DNA from: Candidatus Bathyarchaeota archaeon
GTDB taxonomy: Archaea > Thermoproteota > Bathyarchaeia > Bathyarchaeales > Bathycorpusculaceae
Direction of reading: 5' to 3'
Length of the DNA: 64,000 bases
Assembly: GCA_029881805.1 (NCBI GenBank)
Contig: JAOULW010000007.1
Location: forward strand, 1 to 64,000
The notes under the pieces are model-generated. The model had not been told where the DNA came from. It did no database searches and saw only the letters and a list, made by a program, of their open reading frames with translations. The translations under genes and the position numbers were made by a program. Below, piece by piece: positions 27,633-37,084 of this stretch (positions within the stretch are counted from its first letter, which is position 1; each line of letters begins with the position of its first letter).

Positions 27633-28141
27633 TGATGGTTATAGAAATGGATATAACACAATTGATTGTTGAAGCATCAAAATTCATATTTCCAGCTTAT
27701 TGCGCAAACGCCATTCCTGTAATTGCTGGCGGAGGGCGTCCAATAGATTTTGGGAAAAAATGGTTCGATGGAAGACCAATATTTGGGGAGAACAAAACTC
27801 TTCGCGGTTTCTTTGCAGGACTGATTATTGGAACAGTCGTAGGCCTTGCAGAAACCATATTTTTTGGTTGCCATATTCTTTTTGGCTTACTGCTGTCTCT
27901 AGGAGCCTTGTTTGGGGATTTAACAGGAGCCTTTGTAAAGAGAAGACTCGGACTTGCTCCAGGAGAATTACTTCCAATCATTGATCAAGTTGACTTCATA
28001 ATAGGAACAATCTTGTTTTCTCTTCCATTGCAGATTGTGTCTTGGGAACTTGTCATCACAACGCTAATTATAACTCCGCCCATACACTTGCTAACCAATT
28101 TCATAGCATATAAAATGGGCTTAAAAAGCAATCCCTGGTAA
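27629..28141 (+). CDS. carS: CDP-archaeol synthase
   Basis: A 170-residue membrane enzyme that transfers CMP to digeranylgeranylglyceryl phosphate to give CDP-archaeol, a key step of archaeal lipid synthesis. It shows PAYCANAIPVIAGGGRPIDFGK, GENKTLRGFFAG, and the acidic motif GDLTGAFVKRRLGL. Four to five hydrophobic segments are visible. A second in-frame ATG at 27647 is an alternative start. Coupled to radB. Confidence 0.95.
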   Translation: MMMVIEMDITQLIVEASKFIFPAYCANAIPVIAGGGRPIDFGKKWFDGRPIFGENKTLRGFFAGLIIGTVVGLAETIFFGCHILFGLLLSLGALFGDLTGAFVKRRLGLAPGELLPIIDQVDFIIGTILFSLPLQIVSWELVITTLIITPPIHLLTNFIAYKMGLKSNPW

Positions 28142-28144
28142 AAT

Positions 28145-28564
28145 TTATCGAGAGAGCTTGATCCGAATTATAGCCTCTAGGAACATGTAAGCTAAGAGTA
28201 TGAGGATTACTCCTACTATAAACATCATGTAAGCTTGTCTCGGTTTATAGGCGTATTTTGTACTCTGATACATGAACAATAATCCAAAAACGCCAAGCGA
28301 ATACAGAATCGTAACAACGACACTATCACTTACGAATTGCTCAGAAAGTTGTGGAAAGATAATTATGAAGCGGCCACCGTAGTAAACTGCTGGAAGGGGC
28401 TTCATTATTATATTGTATAACCCGCCTCCAAATAGAAATATAGCAATGGCTATTGTTATTATCGACAGAATCAGGGTAGATGGTCTTGCCGTCGAGATTC
28501 TTCGATAGAATCTGTTCAGCGAATATGATAATGAGGAAACTCTTTTCTTAACTGCTCTCGACAT
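28145..28564 (-). CDS. Ost3/Ost6/OSTC-like oligosaccharyltransferase accessory membrane protein
   Basis: A 139-residue protein with three membrane segments at about residues 29-51, 80-97 and 111-131. The pattern matches eukaryotic OSTC/Ost3/6: LFGGGLYNIIMKP follows the first helix as in the tGGiiYdvI segment; a second helix is LYSLGVFGLLFMY; the third is FIVGVILILLAYMFLEAIIRIKL, ending in a basic RIKL. In eukaryotes these subunits attach to STT3. AglB (STT3) is encoded at 33286, which strengthens the call. The TM pattern is seen in the sequence; homology is by memory and not searched. Confidence 0.62.
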   Translation of the reverse strand: MSRAVKKRVSSLSYSLNRFYRRISTARPSTLILSIITIAIAIFLFGGGLYNIIMKPLPAVYYGGRFIIIFPQLSEQFVSDSVVVTILYSLGVFGLLFMYQSTKYAYKPRQAYMMFIVGVILILLAYMFLEAIIRIKLSR

Positions 28565-28781
28565 TTTGACTTTCTCCGCTTCTTATTAAGTGCTCCGCCA
28601 ACTCTTTGGCCCACTCGCCTGTTAATGGATTCTTAACAATCTCACTTAAATACTCTTTCCAAGAGATCTGCAAAGCTTTTTTCCATGCGCCATACTTCTT
28701 ATCAATGCTCTCATAAGCCTTCATGTGCATCTCACAATAACTTCTTTCATCAGCCTCTCTACCGCAAATTGCGCATTTCAA
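28548..28781 (-). CDS. Small zinc-binding protein, unknown
   Basis: A 77-residue protein with an N-terminal CAICGREADERSYCEMH motif (CxxC, then C-x2-H), a treble-clef-like zinc site. The rest is helical and polar. It overlaps the topoisomerase I gene by 23 nt and the Ost-like gene by 17 nt, so it is the middle gene of a coupled trio. Confidence 0.75.
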   Translation of the reverse strand: MKCAICGREADERSYCEMHMKAYESIDKKYGAWKKALQISWKEYLSEIVKNPLTGEWAKELAEHLIRSGESQNVESS

Positions 28782-30912
28782 CTGCTTTCCTCCTCTGCTC
28801 TTTTAGTGGACACTTCGGATTGAAGCATAACATCCATGGACGCCTTCCTTCTATTCGAACTTGAACTGTAGGCCAACCGCATCCACGGCAGTTTCTTCCT
28901 AAAGATCTTACAGTGCCTTTCTGTGGCAACGGAAATGATGTATTGCATAAGCCTTTGAAGTAGTTTGTGCAGCCAACAAATCGTTTTCCAGTTTTTCTCG
29001 AATATAGTGTCACGAGTTTTCCGGTACTGCAAACGGGGCATGTGCCAATGATTCTTTCGTCTAGTCTTGCCCTTTTTATGGCGTTGCTCAATTGCTCGCC
29101 GATTTTCTCCTCTTTTTCCTTCAATTTATCTGTCGCGGATTTGAGGATTTCAACCGCGCCTAATAGGACATCTTCTCTTTTCTCGCTGTTAATCTGAATC
29201 TTGCTCATTTTTTCTTCGAGTTCCTTTGTTAGTTTTATTGAAACAACTGTGGGACAATATTTTTCCAGAATTTCCACAACTTCGAATCCTAGATCTGTTA
29301 CGACCATTCTTTCATCTCGAACATATTTTCTGTCATATAGCCTCTGTATGACGTCTGCCCTCGTTGCTTTTGTTCCGATTCCCGCCTCTTCCATCCTTTT
29401 AAGGATGCTACTAGGGTTATATCGTGGCGGTGGTTTAGTGAATTTGTCCTCAACAATTACTTTCTTGATGTTTGTTGTTTCCCCTTCCTTCATTGATGGC
29501 AACAGAACCTCTTTAGACCTTACGTAAGGTTCATAGAAGCGCAGCCATTCTTCCTTTAAAGTTTGTCTTCCACGCAGTAAAAATCGATGTCCGTTAATGT
29601 TTATGCAAATTTTCACGCTCTGTCTTGTTGATGGTTCACCAAAAACTGCCATGAATCTTCGAACGATAAGATCCCACATGATCCTTTCAGAGGAGTCTAA
29701 AACTTTCTCCGGTAGGTTTCCCGTTGGATAAATGGCCGGATGCGCTGGGTCTTCTTTCTTTCCTTCTCTTGGTCTCAATTCTGACTTTTCGAGAAGCTCT
29801 GCGGTCAGTTTTCTGAATTCTGAGGCATTGTTCAGATTTTTTAGTATTCCCTCGTAGTCTATGGCTGGAGGAAGCTTCTGACTACTTGTTCTTGGGTAAG
29901 AGATTAGAGCGTCTAGGTAGAGGCGTTGAGCAATGTTCGAAGTGCGTCTAGGTGTGTATCCAAAGAGGTCGTAGGCTTCGCCTTGTAGGGAACCTAAATC
30001 AAAGGGCAATGGCGGCATTTGATTAAATTGTCTAACATCGATCTTTTCGACTATTCCATTCTTTTCTTTACATGCACTTAGGATTGTGTTTGCTTCTCTT
30101 TTCGTCTCGATTTCTTTCTTTTCATATTTAGCTTGAAAGATTTTTCCGTCTATGTCGACTTCAGCTTTGACTTCCCAGTATGGAATGGGCACGTAGCTTC
30201 TGATCGATTTTTCTCTCATGGCAAGAAACTTCAGTGTTGGTCCCTGCACCCTTCCAGTGCTTAATGTTGTGTATTTTCCACTCCAATCCCTCGCTGCAAT
30301 TGTCAGTGTGCGGGAAAGGTTTACACCATAAAGCCAGTCAACCTCGTGCCTTGCGAGTCCAGCCTGTATGAGCGCAAAGTCTAGATGCGGTAAGGATTCA
30401 GAGTACGATTTTTCCAATTCCTGCTTGGTTAACGTGGAATATTTCATGCGTTTTGAGACGCCTTCTTTGTTGCCGCACGCATATTTTAGTATACAATATC
30501 CGATTATGCTACCTTCTATGTCATAGTCACACGCGTCAATAAACGTGTCAGCGCCCTTTGCCAGCTTTGAAATCGCTGCAACCCATGCGCGAATTTTTTT
30601 CGCACGTCGTTCAGCGACGTATCTTGGCACCCATTTGAAACCGAAAACAGGATAGTAGTTTCTTCCATGTCTTTCTTCAGCAACGGTGTATAAATGTCCT
30701 AAGGCCGAAATGACGAATATTTCCTTATCTCTTTCAGCCAAGTAGTATGGTACTCCTTTTTCTTCCATTTTTTTCGCTTTTTCCTTTACATCAAGTGCTG
30801 AGGCTATCCTTTGCGCAGCATCTGGTTTTTCTGTAATGATTAAAGCGTATTTTCCCATAACAGCACAAACCGTGCGAGCATGTTGAGAGATGATTTCCCG
30901 AGTTAAGCTCAT
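28759..30912 (-). CDS. topA: DNA topoisomerase I (type IA)
   Basis: A 717-residue single-strand-passing topoisomerase. The Toprim domain has LIITEKPDAAQRIASAL and IDACDYDIEGSIIG; the catalytic Tyr is in ALISYPRTSSQKLP. A C-terminal zinc ribbon CPVCSTGKLVTLYSRKTG with a following GCTNYFKGLC, then CRGCGWP and CFNPKC, bind DNA. A second start at 30858 (MGKYALIITEK) would remove an 18-residue poorly conserved N-terminus. First gene of the topA, zinc-protein, Ost-like operon. Confidence 0.95.
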   Translation of the reverse strand: MSLTREIISQHARTVCAVMGKYALIITEKPDAAQRIASALDVKEKAKKMEEKGVPYYLAERDKEIFVISALGHLYTVAEERHGRNYYPVFGFKWVPRYVAERRAKKIRAWVAAISKLAKGADTFIDACDYDIEGSIIGYCILKYACGNKEGVSKRMKYSTLTKQELEKSYSESLPHLDFALIQAGLARHEVDWLYGVNLSRTLTIAARDWSGKYTTLSTGRVQGPTLKFLAMREKSIRSYVPIPYWEVKAEVDIDGKIFQAKYEKKEIETKREANTILSACKEKNGIVEKIDVRQFNQMPPLPFDLGSLQGEAYDLFGYTPRRTSNIAQRLYLDALISYPRTSSQKLPPAIDYEGILKNLNNASEFRKLTAELLEKSELRPREGKKEDPAHPAIYPTGNLPEKVLDSSERIMWDLIVRRFMAVFGEPSTRQSVKICININGHRFLLRGRQTLKEEWLRFYEPYVRSKEVLLPSMKEGETTNIKKVIVEDKFTKPPPRYNPSSILKRMEEAGIGTKATRADVIQRLYDRKYVRDERMVVTDLGFEVVEILEKYCPTVVSIKLTKELEEKMSKIQINSEKREDVLLGAVEILKSATDKLKEKEEKIGEQLSNAIKRARLDERIIGTCPVCSTGKLVTLYSRKTGKRFVGCTNYFKGLCNTSFPLPQKGTVRSLGRNCRGCGWPTVQVRIEGRRPWMLCFNPKCPLKEQRRKAVEMRNLR

Positions 30913-31141
30913 AGTTGAAATTAAAAGTTTCTATCTCAATTTGAAACACGACCACATACCTGTAATTGTTTTTCTTCTCCATCAATTTCGCACGTTTTCC
31001 TAAAGGGCAGTCTTTTCGAATCTAAAATCAAAGACTTGTCATTATACTCTTCATCGATGGTCTCGTGAGACGTCGTTCAATCAGCAATCAATAAATATGT
31101 CGCGCCTGTTACTCTTTTTATTGCTAAGGGTGTGTATTACT

Positions 31142-31306
31142 GTGCCCCAGCGTGTTGTTTGCAAAGGATGCGGCCACATGTTATACGAAGGCGCTGACAT
31201 CAAACCTCCTGACGAGATTCTACATTTGAACGATGGGAAGTGTCCGCAATGTGGCAAGAAGCTTTCACTCATACCGATTGACGTAGAAGTGATACCTCTA
31301 AAATAA
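31142..31306 (+). CDS. Small zinc-ribbon protein
   Basis: A 54-residue protein from GTG 31142 (VPQRVVCKGCGHMLYEG). CKGCG and CPQCGKK form a four-Cys zinc ribbon. A CTTTTTATT box lies about 24 nt before this GTG, a leaderless arrangement; a start at 31097 in the same frame would precede the box. Function is not known. gcvT follows 23 nt downstream. Confidence 0.7.
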   Translation: MPQRVVCKGCGHMLYEGADIKPPDEILHLNDGKCPQCGKKLSLIPIDVEVIPLK

Positions 31307-31329
31307 ACTGCCTACCGAGGAAGGAGACT

Positions 31330-32472
31330 TTGGAGGAAATTCGTCAAATCCAACTTTACAATGTGCATAAACAAATGTCGAAATTGACAGTTTTCGCTGG
31401 TTTTGAAATGCCTCTGTGGTATAAGGGCATAACCCCTGAACATTTGGGAGTAAGGAACAGCGTCGGTATCTTCGATATTTCCCATATGGGAAGAATAATG
31501 ATCACTGGCGCTGACTCTGAACACTTCGTGAATTATGTAATAACAAATAATGTTTCTATAATTCCCCCGAACGGGGCTCAATATTCGGTCATGTGCAATA
31601 AGAGCGGCGGAATAATAGATGACTTTGTCATATACCGGCTGGAAAAAGAAAAATTCATGATGGTTTCCAACGCAACCAACAGAGAAAAAGACCATGACTG
31701 GCTAGTTAAAAATGTTGGAGGTTTTAATGTCAAAATCGAGGAAATTTCAAATGATGTAGCAATGTTTGCGGTTCAAGGTCCAAACGCTGAAAAAACACTA
31801 CAAGAGTTTTCTACGGAAGATTTGAACAAATTTGAACGGTTCAAATGTGGGTATTCACGCTTGGCAAATGTAGAAGTCTTTCTCTCCCGGACTGGATATA
31901 CAGGCGAGGATGGTTTCGAAGTCTTCGTATGGAACGCTTCTGTAAACAAACCAGACTACGCAGTAAAACTATGGAACACTATCCTTCGAGCTGGCAAACC
32001 TTTTGGAATAGAGGCATGCGGGCTTGGAGCAAGAGACACTTTAAGACTTGAAGCTGGAATGTGCCTATATGGAAACGACATAGACGAAAACACAACTCCT
32101 CTTGAGGCTGCACTAAGTTTTGTGGTGAAATTCCAAAAGGACAATTTCATTGGAAAGGAAACATTGCTTAGACAGAAAAGTGAAGGAATTAAACGCAAAC
32201 GTATAGGAATACGAATGATCGAACAAGGGATACCGCGGTCAAACTTCGAAATATACTCCGAAAAAGGCGAGAAAATAGGCCGATTAACCAGCGGAACATT
32301 TTCGCCCCTTCTTAAACAAGGCATTGGAATGGGCTACGTTCAAACGTCTTATGCTCAAGAAGGAAATTCGGTAAACGTGAGAATCCGCGACAAACAAGCA
32401 AAAGCAAAGATAACGTCATTTCCATTTTACGACCCAGAAAAATATGGGTACAAACGAAAAGCTTTTTCATAA
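31330..32472 (+). CDS. gcvT: Aminomethyltransferase (glycine cleavage T protein)
   Basis: A 380-residue T-protein fold. FDISHMGRI, RTGYTGEDGFEVFV, and GLGARDTLRLEAGMCLYGND are family marks for the folate-binding site. The start is TTG at 31330 with GGAAGGAG just upstream. No other glycine cleavage gene (P, H, L) is in the window, so it may work with distant subunits or be a related folate-dependent enzyme. Confidence 0.92.
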   Translation: MEEIRQIQLYNVHKQMSKLTVFAGFEMPLWYKGITPEHLGVRNSVGIFDISHMGRIMITGADSEHFVNYVITNNVSIIPPNGAQYSVMCNKSGGIIDDFVIYRLEKEKFMMVSNATNREKDHDWLVKNVGGFNVKIEEISNDVAMFAVQGPNAEKTLQEFSTEDLNKFERFKCGYSRLANVEVFLSRTGYTGEDGFEVFVWNASVNKPDYAVKLWNTILRAGKPFGIEACGLGARDTLRLEAGMCLYGNDIDENTTPLEAALSFVVKFQKDNFIGKETLLRQKSEGIKRKRIGIRMIEQGIPRSNFEIYSEKGEKIGRLTSGTFSPLLKQGIGMGYVQTSYAQEGNSVNVRIRDKQAKAKITSFPFYDPEKYGYKRKAFS

Positions 32473-33157
32473 ATGTGAAATCCGAATGAAAAATGCCTTT
32501 TCTGAGGAAACACATTGGGAAAAAGCTGCCAAAACCAAGGTTGGCAGATATCTGACCAGAACGGAAACAGACTTTGTTCGAAATTCTGTCGATATAACGA
32601 AATGTACGCTTATCATGGACGTAGGCGCAGAAGCGGGCAGATTTTCATTATTGGCAGCGAACAGCGATGTAGACGTCGTAAGCATAGACATAGACTATTA
32701 CGGACTGAAAAGATTGAAACTGAAAAACAGATTTGTCAATGTAATTCGAGCCGATGCAAGAAGCATTCCGATAAAAAAAGAAGTTTTCGATGCTGTCTTT
32801 ATGATTGAGGTTTTAGACTATATTCCTGAATTGGAAAAGGCGATGCAAGAGTGTTGCAAAGCTCTAAGACGAGAAGCCCCATTGGTTCTATCATTTGGCA
32901 ATAAATCCAGTCTGAAATCGAAACTCAGAGCAATTCGCGGAAAAATCTACCAGCACTCTTATCCCGAAGTAATACAGAGCCTAAACAGAACGGGATTCAA
33001 GATTAGAAGAAGAATCGGATATAATTGGTTACCTTTTAGTCGTACGTCTGAAAACCTGCTAGTTCCTTTATTAGCCAAAATGGAGAGACTGTTTGGACTG
33101 AGAAAAATTCCAAGTTTGAGCCCATGGGTTCTGATACACGCAGTTAAATCAGACTAG
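32444..33157 (+). CDS. Class I SAM-dependent methyltransferase
   Basis: A 237-residue protein with the SAM motifs MDVGAEAGRFSLLAAN (motif I, GxxGxxxG-like), VVSIDIDYYGLKRLK, RADARSIPIKKEVFDAVF, and MIEVLDYIPELEKAM (post II/III). It resembles the UbiE/type 11 group. It overlaps gcvT by 29 nt. The following genes form an N-glycosylation cluster, so its substrate may be a lipid or glycan, but this is not shown. Confidence 0.85.
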   Translation: MGTNEKLFHKCEIRMKNAFSEETHWEKAAKTKVGRYLTRTETDFVRNSVDITKCTLIMDVGAEAGRFSLLAANSDVDVVSIDIDYYGLKRLKLKNRFVNVIRADARSIPIKKEVFDAVFMIEVLDYIPELEKAMQECCKALRREAPLVLSFGNKSSLKSKLRAIRGKIYQHSYPEVIQSLNRTGFKIRRRIGYNWLPFSRTSENLLVPLLAKMERLFGLRKIPSLSPWVLIHAVKSD

Positions 33158-33285
33158 GCCCTTTTACTCATTATTCAAAGTCGCTTTGGAAACACATATA
33201 AGAATGACTCAAGTTTATGAAACGTCTATCAACCACAAGGATAATAAAATACCTCAATAATCTCTGTAGAAGAGATGAACCTTAA

Positions 33286-35538
33286 ATGAAGCTTCCAAAA
33301 GCCTTATCGAGAGAAAACGTCAGCGATCAACTGAAAAAGCTGGGAAAACTGCGGATTAGAATAAGCCATGGTTCAATATTGACTCTTTCAGCCTTGTTTC
33401 TCATACTTTTGGTCGCCTTGACCGTGCGCATATTCCCACTACGGTGGGAGATGGAGGCAGGTGCCCTTCATCTTTCAGAATTTGATCCCTACTATCAATA
33501 TAGTCTAACAAGCTACATGGTGAAAAACGGTTTATTGTCACCTTATTGGCCAGAGCCGTGGGTGGACAAGCAACGGTGGTATCCAGACGGAATAAACATG
33601 GCCAATTCTTTTCCAGCATTACCGATGACTGCAGCAGTTTTATACGAGATAATTTCAGCGTTGGGTATAAACATTGATTTGATGAGCTTTTGCGCGCTCT
33701 TTCCTGCAGCATTTGGCACCCTAGCTTGCTTGATCATCTACTTCCTCGGCAAAGACATGGGAGGAAAAACAGTCGGCATGTTTGCAGCTCTATTTCTAGC
33801 TTTGAGCCCATCCTTAATTCAGAGAACCTCCGTTGGCTTCTTTGATGACGAAACCATAGGAATGGTTGCTCTCTTGTTGTTTATCCTCATGTTCTTAAGG
33901 ACAATTGAAGAAGACAGACCCATTAACTCAACACTGAAATATTCGATTGGGTCCGCGCTTGCCTTAGCGTACTTCTGTTCTGGTTGGGGTGCAGCATATT
34001 ACCCGATAGGCTTAACTATGCTTTTCGTTTTCGCGCTGATTTTGCTGAAAAGGTACAGTCAGCGTCTCTTATTGTCTTATGGCATAACCTTTGGATTAGG
34101 TTTGTTCATAGCCATAAATGTTCCTTTCATTTCTCCGACGTATTTGACGTCTCCAGCTATCATGCCGGTTGCTGGAGTGTTTGTCTTACTTCTTCTCAGT
34201 GCAGTTCTTCGTTCCATAACTTCGACGAAGTCAAAAGTGCTATTTACTGGAATATTTTTGGCCATGTTAATTGGCGCTTTCATAATGTTCTGGCATTTTG
34301 GATATATGCAAGAACTGGGTGGAAAATTCTTTTCCGTCATTAATCCCTTTGCCCGGGAAGAGTCCCCACTCATAGAGTCTGTAGCTGAACACAGAATTTC
34401 TGCCTGGGGTTCAATTTATTACGAGTTTGGCGTAGGAATAATTTTTTTCATAGCCGGATTGTTCTTTACCATAAGAAACCTCAACAACAAAAATCTGTTT
34501 CTGTTGATTTTTGGTCTGACATCCCTTTATTTTGCTTCTTCCATGGCGCGTTTGCTTGTTGTTCTGGCGCCAGCTCTCAGTCTTCTAGCGTCAGGAGGAG
34601 TAATCGGCATATTAAAACCCTTCAGCACGTTGTTACAAGAACCACCTAAAATCGCTACAAAAGCCAAGTATGGTTTGGAGCATGTGGGAAAAGAATTTAG
34701 CGGAATTGCTGTAATCCTCATATTCCTAATTCTAATGTCCAACTTCGCTATCTCACCACAGTCTGGAGGCATACCTAAAGTGTACAGTCAAGCTTATTCT
34801 CCAGTCACTATTACTTCTGGCAGTGTTCCTATGTCTCCTGCCGAACCAGTAAACACTTGGTTCGACATGTTGGAATATCTGAACAACATGCGAAACCCCT
34901 CGATTGTTGTGTGCAGTTGGTGGGATTATGGTTATTGGCTAACCATGATTGGAAATGTGACATCGCTTGCTGATAACGCCACAATAAACTTCACGCAAAT
35001 AGAAAATATAGGGTTTATATTCATGGCCAACGAGACGCAGGCATTGCGAATGCTAGAATTGTATGATGCAAAATACATTCTTGTATTCACAACTCTTGTA
35101 GTGGGAGAATCAAGTGGTCAATGGGCCGCACAATGGATTGGCTATGGCGAGGAGGGAAAATGGATGTGGATGGCGCGAATTTCAGGCAAAGCCCATGAAC
35201 GATTCGTACGAGACGATTTCATTGAGGAACAAGACATGTGGACCGATGAAAAAACATTTGGGCAATACAATAATGAGACAAACAAGTGGGAATGGAATGA
35301 TGTGGGACAAAATTCGACGGTTTACAAATTGATGAGCTGGGGAAAACAACGTTGGTGCGACACAAATCAAGTTAGTTCTTTCCCTGATGAACCCGGCTTC
35401 CAGCCTGAATATTTTAAAGAAGCCTATTTTGCAGGGCTAACCTTGCGTCCGGAAACTGCACGTAGTATATATGGCAGTATCGTTCCGCTTGTATGCCTTT
35501 ACGAAATTGACTGGGAAAAATACTATTCAAATCAATGA
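33286..35538 (+). CDS. aglB: Oligosaccharyltransferase AglB (STT3 homologue)
   Basis: A 750-residue membrane enzyme that transfers lipid-linked glycan to Asn in N-x-S/T sequons. The catalytic WWDYGYW motif is at residues 545-551, and FDPYYQY in the first external loop holds the metal-binding Asp. About 13 hydrophobic segments occupy residues 25-480, followed by a soluble external domain. The stop TGA at 35536 is in frame with the next gene, five codons before its TTG start. Confidence 0.96.
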   Translation: MKLPKALSRENVSDQLKKLGKLRIRISHGSILTLSALFLILLVALTVRIFPLRWEMEAGALHLSEFDPYYQYSLTSYMVKNGLLSPYWPEPWVDKQRWYPDGINMANSFPALPMTAAVLYEIISALGINIDLMSFCALFPAAFGTLACLIIYFLGKDMGGKTVGMFAALFLALSPSLIQRTSVGFFDDETIGMVALLLFILMFLRTIEEDRPINSTLKYSIGSALALAYFCSGWGAAYYPIGLTMLFVFALILLKRYSQRLLLSYGITFGLGLFIAINVPFISPTYLTSPAIMPVAGVFVLLLLSAVLRSITSTKSKVLFTGIFLAMLIGAFIMFWHFGYMQELGGKFFSVINPFAREESPLIESVAEHRISAWGSIYYEFGVGIIFFIAGLFFTIRNLNNKNLFLLIFGLTSLYFASSMARLLVVLAPALSLLASGGVIGILKPFSTLLQEPPKIATKAKYGLEHVGKEFSGIAVILIFLILMSNFAISPQSGGIPKVYSQAYSPVTITSGSVPMSPAEPVNTWFDMLEYLNNMRNPSIVVCSWWDYGYWLTMIGNVTSLADNATINFTQIENIGFIFMANETQALRMLELYDAKYILVFTTLVVGESSGQWAAQWIGYGEEGKWMWMARISGKAHERFVRDDFIEEQDMWTDEKTFGQYNNETNKWEWNDVGQNSTVYKLMSWGKQRWCDTNQVSSFPDEPGFQPEYFKEAYFAGLTLRPETARSIYGSIVPLVCLYEIDWEKYYSNQ

Positions 35539-35550
35539 GGAAGCGATAGC

Positions 35551-36420
35551 TTGTTTCCAAAAGTCCCCGACTACCATAAGTCAAACAAGCCTCTGGTTCC
35601 AAATGGTTTAGGCGTAATTTACGTTCTAGTCAGCGCAACATATCTTTTCCTGCTGCATTACTTCATGGAAAATGACTTGTCTGGCAATGTTTCCCCTGCT
35701 CTGACTTTGGCTGTTTGTGTTTTGTTTGGGGGCTTTATGGGATTACTCGACGACTGGATGGATTTGCGGTGGCGCTACAAGGCTTTCTTTCCATTAATAG
35801 CCGCCATACCGCTTATTTCGTTAGCTACGAGGCTTGAACTCCGTACTTCGATTGCCATTCCTTTTTTCGATACCATAAATTTTGGCCCTGCCTACTATTT
35901 TATAATTATTCCGCTCATTGTGACTATAACCACTAACACTGTGAATCAGCTTGGTGGACTAAATGGTTTGGAAACAATCTCCCCGGGAATAATTTTGATT
36001 GGGTTAATGCTCATCTCTGGAACGGACGCAATCATGTTGTATGTTCCATTAATTGTGTGGCTTTCACTCGCTTTTTTCAATTTTCAAGGTAAGATTTTCG
36101 TTGGAAACACCGGATCTTTTGCCATCGGAACAACATTGGGTGCATTTGCAATTATTTCTGATTTGAAGTCTGGTCTCTTGATTTCGATTTTGCCACACAT
36201 TTTCAACTCTTCCTTGATCTTGCTGACGTATTTCCTTTTTAGAAATAAGGCACAAGTTTCTTTTGATGGGGAAAGGCTTTCTTCGGATCACAGGAGAAGT
36301 TTGATTACACTCATTACTTATCGCCGCCATCTCACTGAATGGCAAGTAGTTGTTATTATCTCGCTTTTGGTAGCAGCGTCAACTTTTATTGCTTCATTGG
36401 TTCAATTGTCAGCGTTATAG
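35551..36420 (+). CDS. Glycosyltransferase family 4, polyprenyl-phosphate sugar-1-phosphate transferase (GPT/MraY-like)
   Basis: A 289-residue membrane protein that likely loads the first sugar phosphate onto dolichyl phosphate. LLDDWMDLRWRYK carries the DDxxD metal site, NTVNQLGGLNGLETI is the nucleotide-binding loop, and VGNTGSFAIG follows. About nine hydrophobic segments are visible. It is shorter than typical GT4 members and starts at PDYHKSNKPLVPNGLG, so the usual first helix may be missing. The start TTG follows a GAGG element. It is adjacent to aglB, consistent with N-glycan synthesis. Confidence 0.88.
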   Translation: MFPKVPDYHKSNKPLVPNGLGVIYVLVSATYLFLLHYFMENDLSGNVSPALTLAVCVLFGGFMGLLDDWMDLRWRYKAFFPLIAAIPLISLATRLELRTSIAIPFFDTINFGPAYYFIIIPLIVTITTNTVNQLGGLNGLETISPGIILIGLMLISGTDAIMLYVPLIVWLSLAFFNFQGKIFVGNTGSFAIGTTLGAFAIISDLKSGLLISILPHIFNSSLILLTYFLFRNKAQVSFDGERLSSDHRRSLITLITYRRHLTEWQVVVIISLLVAASTFIASLVQLSAL

Positions 36421-36534
36421 CTGTTCTTTTTCAGCATAGCATGTGTGTACTGGCGTGAGACACACAAAAGGCAAAAATCAGTTTTTGAACGAGGCTTAAT
36501 AACGGAGGCTTAGAGAACAAGCTCACAGTATGAT

Positions 36535-36544
36535 TGTTTAATGT
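36535..36544 (+). promoter_or_regulatory. TATA box of the SecB-like gene
   Basis: TTGTTTAATG centred about 29 nt before the TTG start at 36569, consistent with leaderless transcription. The in-frame upstream sequence meets a stop at 36539, so no earlier start exists. Confidence 0.4.
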
Positions 36545-36568
36545 GGGGAATCCCTTATCTGCCCAGCA

Positions 36569-37060
36569 TTGTATATCCCAAATGTTTCGGTTAAGGTTGA
36601 GATCACTAGTTTGGTAGGGGTCAAACTGGATGCCAAGAGCCGGGCAGAAACTGTCAATTTTGATGTTAGGGCAAAGCTTGAGGAACGGGAACGTAAAAGC
36701 CAAGCACTCATCATAGGGTTCAACTTGCTTTTAACGACAAAGCCAAGTTTCGTAAGATTTGAGGTTGAAGGCAGGACCACATTGACAGGAAAAGATACAG
36801 AACTAAACAAAATGTTAGAGGTCGACCCTGACACAAAAGTGCCATATGTGTTTCAAAGAATTTACCAGCAAGCCTTTACAGCGATGTATCTTCTATCAAC
36901 AATTCTGAACGTTCCTCCGCCACCTCAGGATTTGCTGTTTCCCAAAAAGCAAGGAGCTTCAGCTGAAGATGTAGAAGTAGAAGTTGAAGCCCCAGAGGCT
37001 GTGGTTGTTCAAGCCCAACCGGAAAAAGATACAAGCGAAGTGGGCATTCCCAACAAATAG
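36569..37060 (+). CDS. SecB-like chaperone-fold protein
   Basis: A 163-residue protein. Residues 1-115 fit the SecB topology: four beta strands, ending in VPYVFQRIYQQAFTAMYLLS and the following PPPPQDLLFP, which recall SecB's final helices and proline-rich turn. The last 40 residues are a low-complexity acidic tail (DVEVEVEAPEAVVVQAQPEK). A role in holding unfolded proteins is plausible. The assignment is tentative. Confidence 0.45.
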   Translation: MYIPNVSVKVEITSLVGVKLDAKSRAETVNFDVRAKLEERERKSQALIIGFNLLLTTKPSFVRFEVEGRTTLTGKDTELNKMLEVDPDTKVPYVFQRIYQQAFTAMYLLSTILNVPPPPQDLLFPKKQGASAEDVEVEVEAPEAVVVQAQPEKDTSEVGIPNK

Positions 37061-37084
37061 TTTTCAGTAACATTTAATAGCCTA

